64,000 nucleotides of DNA from assembly GCA_000729835.1 (NCBI GenBank), contig JFHB01000053.1, positions 62,001 through 126,000 of the forward strand, in the 5' to 3' direction. The position numbers were made by a program, and so were the translations under genes. Positions within the stretch are counted from its first letter, which is position 1. Every line of letters starts with the position of its first letter. This document shows, one piece after another, positions 1-9,472 of the stretch. The DNA comes from Atkinsonella hypoxylon. Taxonomy: Eukaryota; Ascomycota; Sordariomycetes; Hypocreales; Clavicipitaceae. The notes under the pieces were generated by a model. It searched no databases. It saw only the letters and a list, made by a program, of their open reading frames with translations, and had not been told where the DNA came from.

Positions 1-1929
1 GCCGCTGTCTGACAGCAATGTCACTCAAGCCCTGTCCACTTATGATGCGGCTATCAGGAGCTTGACTGGTCTTGTTGGAGACTTGCTCCGGATCTCGAAA
101 GACCGAGATGCCTACTGGCAATATCGCTTGGACCGTGAAGTAGACTTGCGTCGTATATGGGAAGAGAGTATGCAGCAGATTGCCCGCGAGCATGAAGAAC
201 TCGAAGCGCGCATGGGTGAAGTAGAGGAGAAACGTCGTCTAACGAAGAAGGCCCTTCGTGAGGTAATTGAAGCTGGTGGTCGCGGATCTGCTGCCGGGAC
301 GCCAGTCATGGAGCCACAGCAGGAAGTCGTGGAAGTTGCTGCAGTTTCACCGCCAAGGACGCCTGGCCGACGACCTACTGCCCTAGACCAGCTGGGCGAA
401 CTCTCGGAAAGTGAATCTGGCGAAGAGGAAGAGTTCTTCGACGCAGTTGATGCCGGCGAGGTTGAAGTAACAGAGATAGCCCATGAAGACAACACTCAAA
501 CTCAGAAAGAAGTTGTCGTTTCCCGAGGTATTGATATCAGCAGTTCGTTCAAGGGCTATGAGAATGGAATACGGCACCGACTCAAGATAGACGTTGATGA
601 TCGGCCTAAAGTTTCACTATGGGTAAGAGCCTTGCATGTACTCTCCTGTTGCGACAATAATCTGGTCCTGGCAAAGCCGCTAACACTATGTCTTTCTGTT
701 TTTTTTTTTCGATCTTCAAATGATTGTAGGGCATTTTAAAGTCCATGATCGGAAAGGACATGACCAAGATGACTTTGCCGGTCTCGTTCAATGAGCCTAC
801 GTCTCTATTATATCGCTGTGGAGAAGATATGGAGTACGCCGACTTGCTTGATCTCGCGGTGGAGCGCACAGACTCGATTGAACGTCTTGTTTACGTCGCT
901 GCCTTCGCGGCGAGCGAATATGCATCGACAATAGGACGTGTTGCGAAGCCTTTTAACCCATTGCTCGGAGAGACGTTCGAGTATGTAAGGCCCGACAAAA
1001 ACTATCGCTTCTTCATTGAACAAGTCAGCCACCACCCCCCTATCGGCGCTGCGTGGGCCGAGTCTCCCAACTGGGAGTACTGGGGTGAGTCTGCTGTCAA
1101 ATCCAAGTTCTACGGGAAGTCATTTGACATCAATCCGCTCGGTACGTGGTTCTTGAAGCTTCGACCAACTGCTGGTGGCAAAGAAGACCTATATACATGG
1201 AAGAAGGTCACATCATCTGTCATTGGCATCATCACGGGCAACCCCACTATAGATAACTACGGACCTATGGAGGTGAAGAACTGGACAACGGGCGAGGTTG
1301 CCATGTTAGAATTCAAGCCTCGTGGGTGGAAAGCATCGAGCGCATACCAGATTGCTGGCAAGGTACTGGATGCAGATGGCAGAGTGCGAGTCAGCGTGGG
1401 TGGACGTTGGAATTCCAAACTGTATGCTCGCTTGACACCTGGCTATGAGGCAGCCGTGGACGATTCTAAGGACGCCGGACCGCTGCACAAGGGAGCCATG
1501 ACGGACCCAAACCGAGCGTACCTGATTTGGGAAGCTAATCCGCGGCCGTCTGGCATTCCCTTCAACCTCACACCATTTGTCTTGACGTTTAACCACATTG
1601 ACGACAAACTGAGACCGTGGATTGCGCCAACAGATTCTCGCTTACGGCCTGACCAGCGAGCCATGGAAGAAGGCGAATATGACTTTGCGGCCACAGAGAA
1701 GAATAGATTAGAAGAAGCACAACGAGCCCGCCGCAAGGAACGAGAGGCCAAGGGTGAGGACTTTGTTCCTGCTTGGTTTAGCAAGGCGCGCTGTGAGATT
1801 ACTGGCGAGTCGTACTGGAAGTTCAACGGCGAATATTGGAAGCGGCGTGAAAAGGCCGGGCCAAAGGGAGACCCCAAAGCATGGGAGGGACTGGAGCCGA
1901 TATTTGAAGATGCAAAGGTAGAGTCATAG
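1..1929 (+). CDS. Oxysterol-binding protein, Osh1/Osh2-like (5' end outside window)
   Basis: Sterol/phosphoinositide transfer protein acting at membrane contact sites. Two exons are visible, 1-622 and 730-1929, with a phase-0 intron (gtaaga...tag); the frame is open to the window edge, so upstream domains (ankyrin or PH in Osh1/2) are not seen. The exon junction restores a Leu-Trp-Gly-Ile-Leu-Lys start typical of the ORD lipid-binding domain. The family signature EQVSHHPP lies at about 1018-1041, followed by a PFNPLLGETFE-type stretch upstream of it and the usual Arg/Lys-rich C-terminal helix. Before the ORD comes a coiled, charged region and an acidic tract leading into EFFDAVD at 431-451, a FFAT-like VAP-binding motif. 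The ORD resembles yeast Osh1/Osh2 more than Osh4, judged from memory. Ends at TAG 1927-1929. Confidence 0.93.
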
Positions 1930-3875
1930 ACGTAAAGAATGGAAGAGGGGGCAAACACATATTTTATGCATGGGTTGGGCTGGATGATATAAAGGGATGG
2001 GACACTCAAGTACATGGGATGTCTTGTATCTCCTTGGTACATACATGTAAGACTACACTCTCGCACTGACAAGGGTTGTGGTTGCCTAATCAGATCATTA
2101 CTGTAGAAGGTACGTTGTGCCATATGCTAATTTAGATTATAATGTAACTACCTAGGTATGGTAAATAACAAACTGATTTACAAAGAGCTATGTCGTCTGT
2201 GTCACTCCACCCCGGCGCATCGTCCGGATCTGCTTGAGACAACCAGTAACTACTCATCTTCCATCTCCCACTCAGTGGCGCGGCGCTGCATGACACGGCC
2301 CATCAACTCATCAACTGCCGCTCTGCTGTAGAAATAGGGCAGCCGTGTCAAGGACCTCGAGCGCGGTTTGAGGTTGTATGAAAGGTAGAAAAGGTAGAAA
2401 CATCGATCGTCATGAGCCGCATTGTGCTTACTCTGGTACAAGCGCATCTGATCTTGGTGCGGATTCGAGAACTTTGACGGAGTCAACCCAGCCATTCGCA
2501 AGTTCCCTATGAAGCTGATGACAAGATTTGGATTTTTTTTTCAGTTCCTAGTCTTTGACGGTGGGCCAGAGATGCGTGGACACCGTGGAAAAGCAGTTGA
2601 GGCCATTGGAAGTCCGGGAATCCGACCGCGGGCTGAAGACGACCGGCGCTGGTAGAGTTCCCTCCTCGCTTTCTGCCTGCCCTCTTGAGGGAACGGTTTG
2701 CTTTCGGAATTGTTCCGGCCCGTTCCCACCCACAAACCCTGGCGGATTTGTAAGGTGGCTGTGGTACGGAATATTGGGAGCTTAAAAAATCTAAGCCCCA
2801 ACCTTATACAGTGGGTATCAATTCCAGGTGTTGCCCGGTCGGTATATAGGACACCAGGAAGTACCCATTTTTTTCGGTTTTTTTTTTTTTTTTTTTTTTT
2901 GAATTACTGCGCCAAGCCAGGCCTTGACGCACGTGAACCGACATGAACCCTGAGAGTTTTGATTGTACATTGTACTGGCTTGGCGAGAAGACGGCAGGGC
3001 CCAATCGGGAAAAAAGGAAGAATGTAATGTACCATACAACCAACCCCTGTGTGACTTTACAAAAATACAAGATTTGCTTTTTTATCTACCTGTTTGATAC
3101 TCTCTAACAGCTGCAATTGGTGTATTAATTAATGCCTCGTGGAATACCACTTGACCGTTGTTAGAGATACAGAGAGAAGAGATAGGGATTAAGCGCTACC
3201 TAAAGAGATTTGAAAAAAAAAAAAAAAAAAATTTCTGTGCAATTTTGCTTATAGCTTAAAGTAATTGCTGTTCCCACTCTATATCACTCTAATTTCCGGT
3301 CCAACCTCTTTTGGGACCTCCTACAATGTGGATTTGTGAAATCATAAGGGTTGCATTGTGGTTACATGTGGGAATGTCTACAGTCAACGGTGAAATCCAT
3401 GCGAATTCATAATTGACCATGGAATCGAGATTAGGGCAAATTCGCATGCGGACACCTTCGGTTACCCAAACCATTTTGAAGTCGATGACGCATCCGCCTC
3501 CAAGGAGAACATTCGCCCGGTGAGAGCGGAAGAATCCGCTAATAAGCCTGGCTCTCCAGCAAAATATCTTATTTGTATTTCGCCCAGAAATTATATGGAG
3601 CTATCCTGAAGGAAAGAAGGCTGTGTCTGACGTGAATATGGGCCTGGTCCTTTGAGGCGCAGCAATTCAATGACGTAGGCAAGGTTATCGATCGATATTA
3701 TGCCAGATGACTTCAAGACCACGAGAAGAGGGGTGGCCTTGTATATATATATATATACCACGGAGTGGTCTGAACCGCAATGCAGGAGCCGGTTGACCAA
3801 GGCAGGGAGAAAGAATCGTCCCATCGAAACGTCCCATCGAAACGTCCCAGAACTATTGTGTGTCAGCATCTCAAC
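1930..3875. other. Intergenic, no gene seen
   Basis: About 1.9 kb between the Osh gene and the LysM gene. It contains long homopolymers (T-run around 2880-2900, A-run around 3213-3230) and an AT repeat at about 3741-3757 (tatatata) that lies some 120 nt before the LysM start and may be promoter sequence. Short ORFs here have no recognisable protein character. Confidence 0.6.
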
Positions 3876-5566
3876 ATGCGTCTTCTCTTGGGCACCAGCG
3901 CTTTCGCTGCCGTGTGCAGTGCAGTTGGTCTCGAGAGCAGAGGCGTCGCAGCCCGCAGTGATCTCGAGTCTCGTAAATCAAAGCTCAAGTTTTTTGAGAC
4001 AAAGGCGTCCACGACAAAACCGGCCAAGTAAGTTGAAGAGACACCCGAGCACCAAGAAGCCAATGGAAAATACTGACGGCGGATGGACGTAGTGGAATCG
4101 TGACACCAGAACCTATTAACCCCGGCATGGTGGACAATTGTAACAAGTTCTACAAAGTGGCCAGCGGAGATAAATGCCAACAAATTTGTGACAAGAATGG
4201 TATCTCCCTGAGTGAGTTCAAGGCCTGGAACACGGGTCTTGACTGCGCCAGCTGTCTTCAGTCATGGCGTGATACGTACGTCTGCGTATCAATCATCGGT
4301 CACGAGCCGACACAAACGAAGCAAGACAACGGAATCCAGACGCCAAGTCCGACGCAGCCACATCTCGTCGGTGGCTGCAGCAAATTCCAATATATCCTGC
4401 CCGGTCTATCATGTGAGGATGTTGCGAACATGAACGGAATCAGTCCTTTAGATTTTGCCCTGTGGAACCCCAGCGTCGGACGAGACTGTTCCAACCTCGA
4501 GATTCACACGCACGCCTGCGTGGCTGTCATCGGCTCTCACAGCTTTGACACCGGCCACATGCCAGACTGGATCGTCCACGATGGCTCCTACAATGCGTCG
4601 TCAAAGGCTCTTGTTGCTGGACCCTCTCCTGGCGGCAAAGCTCTCTTCTCAGCACCGTTGAGCGACTTCACGCTCGAGCTTGATGTGACGGTCAGCGGAA
4701 ATACAGGAAACGCAGGTGCCGTCTTCCGCGTCTCCAAGCCAGGCAAGGGAGCGGACAACTACCATGGCTACTACGCTGGTATCGGAACGGAAGGTCAAGG
4801 CTATGTTGTTCTCGGTCACGCCAACGGCAGCGGCTGGAAACAACTGAGCAAAGTCTCAACCCCCATCCGGTCTGGCCAGAGCTACCGTCTCATCATCCAG
4901 GCGCACGGAGACTCCATTTCTGTTTACGTCGGTGATCGCGGTAACCGGAAGATCGCCGTACAGGATGGCACTTATCGCCACGGCTTCATCGGGGTGCGAG
5001 TATACCAAAGCGGAGCGACCTTTGACAACATCAGGATATCCCCAGTCGTTGTCGTTGTCCATGACTTTGAGAAGAACAAGGTTGGCTGGACGATTGCGGA
5101 CGGCCGCTTCGACGCCAGCACAAAGGCACTCGTGGCTACTAATGTGCCAAGCGGCAAAGCTGTCTTCAATGCCCAGTTCCGGGACTTCAGCCTGGAGATG
5201 GATGTGCGCATCCCGCAAGCTAATGGTGGTGATGCTGGTGTTATATTCCGCGCCACCAACGTGGGTCAAGGGCCAGATGCCTACCGCGGGTACTACGCTG
5301 GCATTGCGACAAGCGGCTCCGTCGTTCTCGGTCGCGCGAACAATAACTGGAATCAGCTCAGCAAGATTCCAATGGCGATTCGCGCCGGCCAGACTTACCA
5401 TTTGATGGTGCAGGCTCAGGGAGACTCGATCAAGGTTTTCGTGGATGACATGGTGCGGCCACGGATTAGTGTCAAAGACGCAACTTATAGGGGAATCATG
5501 GCCGGCGTACGAGTCTATCGGACCGGTGCAACGTTTGACAATGTGACTGTGGCAACTCTCAATTGA
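3876..5566 (+). CDS. Secreted LysM protein with two tandem lectin-like domains
   Basis: Exons 3876-4027 and 4093-5566 give 541 residues. The start was chosen because it opens a hydrophobic signal peptide (MRLLLGTSAF...) that is spliced in frame to the long second exon (gtaagt donor). Two LysM modules follow, about residues 66-120 and 146-198, each with the Cys pattern of fungal chitin-binding LysM domains. The C-terminal part is two repeats of about 165 residues (about 201-367 and 374-541), each with a Gly-Tyr-Tyr-Ala-Gly-Ile core and ending in Ala-Thr-Phe-Asp-Asn, typical of concanavalin A-like jelly-roll (LamG/CBM66/DUF1080-like) folds. LysM proteins bind chitin fragments in the cell wall or apoplast; the second half probably binds another glycan. 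No catalytic motif was identified. The exact fold is inferred, not searched. Confidence 0.85.
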
Positions 5567-6045
5567 GTCTTACCCCAGAAAGATGTATCCTTGAGATAGT
5601 ATGCCCCATACTGAAGGTTTCTTACTCATTGCTCCACGTCCCTCAGCTAGTTGAGCGGAAAGGGGGAGAAGGGTAATCTTTCTCAACTATCAGTTAAACA
5701 GGCTTCAATATAAGCAAATCAAAATGTTCTATACCAAATGTTCTTGTGAAATTTGACTGTATCCGAGTCACAGCATATAGGATTCATCCGAGGAGAATTT
5801 TTGCCATGAAGGAAGGCGCATCTTTACTGTAACAAATGGTACGGAGTAGATTTGTGCTGAATAATCAAGGGGTGGGGTAGGTGGGTAGTTACAGCTTGTC
5901 TACCAGGGATGTTGACCAATTAGGACATTGTGGTGGGCACGAGTTAGGATGAGCTGTGTGACCCGCTTGACAGCCCGATAAAATATATTCCGTAGTTAAC
6001 TATACTATGTATGTAGATTTATTATTACCAACAACCAAGGAGATC
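5567..6045. other. Intergenic, nothing recognised
   Basis: AT-leaning 3' flank of the LysM gene up to the decayed gene. Contains a TA-rich stretch at about 5981-6030 and no supported ORF. Confidence 0.5.
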
Positions 6046-6748
6046 ATGCGAGCGTCGTTTTCACCCACTCCTGGGCGTCCTCCACCAGAGTGTCGTCATT
6101 CTCATTCTTTTTGTGCCCAACGGCGAAAAAAAAAGATATGATCGAGGACCAGTGGAGATACTTTGCTCCTAGCGGCGGTATTACCCCTAGGGGCCCAAGC
6201 ACATGGTTTATTCTCGACTTTGATCAACGACGTACTCTTGCTGTTACTATGGACGAGGAGCAGGAGAGCGAAGATGTTGCCGTGGAACACCTCAAGAAGC
6301 ACATTGATGCTCTGGGACCTAGTGTATACGCCATCCATTTATCGCCCGACGGTGAACTCGTATGGGTGCAGCATCCAGATGTCATCCAGATGTCATCCAG
6401 ATGTCAAACTTGACCACCTTGTTTCGGAGTACCGCTCAGTCTTAAACGACTAGGTAGACAAACGACAGAACGGAACTCAGATCTCTCATTATACAGAAGC
6501 ACCCGAGTACATTGACTGGCCAGATTTCCCAAAGCCATCCCCGACGGATATGGTATGGGTGACCACTAGTTACTGAAAAGAGTGTATGGCTGGAGAGGCA
6601 GCGCAACTCCGAGCAAGAGAGAGGCATTCCCCTCTTGAATTGGGAACGTCCTGCGCAGAACAAGCTTCGGGATGGGGATCGGGTACTTGCCAATGGGCAG
6701 CTTGTGCCTAGTACAGAATCTACGCGCCAGGCTGAACCGAACAGCTAG
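6046..6748 (+). pseudogene. Decayed protein-coding gene, family unknown
   Basis: Three stretches in different frames read like one protein. Frame 3 is open from ATG 6138 (WRYFAPSGG..., ending in ELVWVQHPDV). At 6372-6404 the 11-mer catccagatgt occurs three times in tandem, which shifts the frame and leads to an early stop. Reading one copy instead continues as KLDHLVSEYRSVLND before a TAG at 6451-6453; sequence beyond that stop is still protein-like (EYIDWPDFPKPSP). A third segment in frame 2 (GIPLLNWERPAQNKL) ends at TAG 6746-6748. An earlier ATG at 6046 is separated from the frame by an A9 run. I do not recognise the family. At least two frame breaks and one stop argue for a pseudogene, though an unusual intron cannot be excluded. 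Confidence 0.55.
6372..6404 (+). repeat. Three tandem copies of an 11-bp unit
   Basis: catccagatgt at 6372-6382, 6383-6393 and 6394-6404, perfect. Eleven is not a multiple of three, so the two extra copies (22 bp) shift the reading frame of the surrounding decayed gene. Confidence 0.95.
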
Positions 6749-7383
6749 CTAGCCAGGCCGACCATCTAGATTTATATTTTTTTTAAAAAAACACTTGCTC
6801 GCGTTTTTTTCCCTCATCGGTGTTACATGCACCATGCACATCGACTACGAACTTCGCTGGCCGTATTTCTATACAGATTCAAGGTGATATGCCAATAGCA
6901 TGCTCATTCTTTTGAATCTTACTCTCTAGGTGGCTTACGGTTCTTGTTCCCAACACTCGCCTCTCTACACGGACCAAGCAGAGTACTCTATAGGAAACTC
7001 CGCATCTGGCCTGGCCAATTGCAAGTTGGGGAACCGGAGCTGATTACGGAATACAAACTGTGGAGTTGCTAACCGAGGTTCAGGGGACTTGGCTGTCGTT
7101 GGTGACGCGGCTTGCCGAGGTGGTCTTCTCTTGAGGCTGCATCTTGATTTATTCATTCTCAATTGAATTGCCCCCTTTCTCCAAGTTTGCCATTGATATC
7201 CCACCTGCTCCTGCGCTCTGTACAGCACTGGCTCACGGCATCGCTGCCGTGGTACAGTGCACGCACGCTTTAGTTGAACCGTCTGGTGGCAATCGTACTC
7301 GACTTGCGAAGCAAAGACATTGGCGTTCCCGACACCAACTTGTTCCTCAGACATCTCCATCGCAAACTTGGCACATCACAATC
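6749..7383. other. Intergenic, thioesterase promoter side
   Basis: Contains T and A runs at 6776-6790 and a pyrimidine-rich stretch before the thioesterase ATG. No supported ORF. Confidence 0.5.
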
Positions 7384-8614
7384 ATGGCCTGCGACGAACG
7401 CTCCACGCTGCTGCGTCCGCCGCCCCGAGACCCCAACAAGGCGCCAATCGAGAACGCGCTCGAAGTAACAGAAGTAGGGTTCCTGGGCACGGTAAAAAAA
7501 TAAAAAATAAAAAACCCCCACGCTCCAATCCAAACCTTTCTAGAGCACAGGTTAATGAAAAATTGCGAAAAAAAAAAAATTTGCAGGATATCTTCACAAA
7601 TACCCGCAAAGCCTGGGTCCCCCGCGGCGCGAGAGGCATCTACGGCGGCACCGTCATCGCGCAGTGTCTCGCGTCGGCGCAGAAGACGGTCCCAGACGAT
7701 TTCTACCCGCACTCCTGCCACTGCTACTTCATCCTTGCCGGCTCGGGCAGCACCCCCATCCTCTTCCACGTGGAGAGGGTGCGGAACGGCCGGTCGTTTG
7801 CCACGAGGACGGTGCAGGCGCGGCAGAGGGGTCGGTGCATCTTCACCACGACGATAAGCTTTGTGCGCGAGGCGGCGGGCGGGGAGAAGACGGTGCGGCA
7901 CGCCGCGCCTATGCCCTCAGAGGCCGATTGTCCCCCCGCCGAGGATTGGGACGAAGAGCCCGAATGGGCCAAGGGCGGCCCGTTCCAGGTTTTCAGCATG
8001 CCGACGGTGAGGGCGGACGATCCCTCGGCGAGACCGGACGAGATACGGTGCCAGCGGTGGATGAGGTGTCGGGGGAGGATATCCGAGCAGGGCGGCCGAA
8101 AGGCGCATCTGAATACCCTCGCGTATATATCCGACAGTGCCTTCATCGGCACCGTAGGCCGCGTTCACAGGCTGTGGGACCTGCCATTCAAGCCAGAGGA
8201 CTACGAGCGCATGGCGCCAGAGTACCAGAAGCATGTGAGGGACTTTGCCGAGCAGGCAAATCTCGGGTCCACGGTCGAGGAGTGGAAGCAGCGCGAGAAG
8301 GTTGGCATGATGGTCAGCCTAGACCACTCCATCTATTTCCACGAGCCGGCCAAGGTCAAGGCCGATGAGTGGATGTTTGCGGACATGGATAGCCCCTGGT
8401 CGGGTGACGGGAGGGGGTTCGTCACGCAGAGGATTTTTGCTCGTGATGGCACGTTGCTGGCGACGTGTGTGCAGGAGGTGAGAAAATTTTCTGTCTTGCA
8501 TTTCTTTGTCCATGCACTTTTCCCGTTCGCCCGTCGGCATAGTGTTTGACGTGCAATTACTAACAATGCTAGGGCGTCGTCCGACTGGCCGCGCCTGAAA
8601 AGGCAAAGCTCTAA
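7384..8614 (+). CDS. Peroxisomal acyl-CoA thioesterase (TesB/ACOT8 type)
   Basis: Hydrolyses acyl-CoA to free acid and CoA, presumably in peroxisomal fatty-acid metabolism. Exons 7384-7491, 7587-8477 and 8573-8614 give 346 residues. The double hot-dog features are visible: GIYGGTVIAQCL-type opening of the N-terminal domain, and in the second half YISDSAFIGT, where the Asp matches the catalytic Asp of TesB, followed by SLDHSIYFHEP. The 42-nt last exon encodes GVVRLAAPEKAKL, ending in AKL, a classic PTS1 peroxisome signal. Its intron carries the canonical branch site TACTAAC just before the acceptor. The first intron is A-rich (donor gtaaaa). Without the last exon the protein would read into the intron and lose the targeting signal, which supports the model. 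Confidence 0.9.
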
Positions 8615-8799
8615 GTTGTCAAATGGCTCTTTTCCCCAGCCGGTGCGTTGCGTTGCAAGTATGTAGCTAGCCTGTTGTATATTTCGCGTAGTCTGATTCA
8701 CCAGATAGAAGTAAATATCAACGTACTAGATGTTCGCAGTCGATAATGGAGCAAAGTTGCTGATGCGGTCTGTTTCCGGGATTTAGTAAGACTCAGCTT

Positions 8800-9149
8800 T
8801 ATCTCAGAAGACTGCGCCATCCGCGGCGCCAAGGAACAGGAAACGACCATTGACTTCGCCTTCGACGGCGTCACCATCAAGGTGCCCGCCCGGGAAACGG
8901 CCATCGACACCCTCCCCTCTGAAGTCCAGCAGGTCATCCACAACGACAGCTTAGTAACCCCCGAGATGAGCAACTGGCAGGGCGCATGCCTCTTCGGCAT
9001 CGTATCCGCCGAGGCATTCGGGCGTCCAGTCAGACCAATTCTTCCTCCTGGGCGATACCTTCCTGCGCTCCGCCTACGTAGCATATGATATGCAGAATAA
9101 GCAGCTTGGCCATCGGCTTGGCTTGGCTGTTGCTTTTTCAGCCCTCTAG
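8800..9149 (+). pseudogene. Relic of pepsin-like aspartic protease (C-terminal part)
   Basis: About 115 codons resembling the end of a fungal A1 family protease. Frame 2 reads EDCAIRGAKEQETTIDFAF...VKVP-like text through NWQGACLFGI, then the frame breaks at about 9014-9020 and continues in frame 3 as QFFLLGDTFLRSAYVAYDMQ, the conserved LGDTFLRSAYVVYD ending of the family, to TAG 9147-9149. Neither catalytic Asp motif (DTGS/DTGT) is found upstream, where the thioesterase 3' end lies only about 190 nt away. This is a truncated, frameshifted copy and not a working protease. Confidence 0.8.
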
Positions 9150-9472
9150 ATGGAAATGGACTGCACGAATTTATCATAGAGACAAACTTTTCAAAAAGAA
9201 GCAGCTGCGTAAGGACAAATGTACTTGTGACTAACCACTTTAATTCGACATCTTCCTTAAACTCATATACCACGTAACGACAACATGCTTCACGGCAACT
9301 ATATCAGCATTCAGAATTTCAATCGCAGTTTGCCGTGCAGGAAACCATACCATTGTTCTCACGCATCTTTATCCGAGAATGCAGATCCTAGTGTATGCGT
9401 ACAAATATGCGCCAAAATCGCAGGGCCCCCGAGACCAGCCCAGCAAAGTTATTCCCAGCCCTGTCCATTCCA
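9150..9472. other. Short intergenic gap
   Basis: Between the protease relic and the stop codon of the reverse-strand splicing-factor gene. Nothing recognised. Confidence 0.5.
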
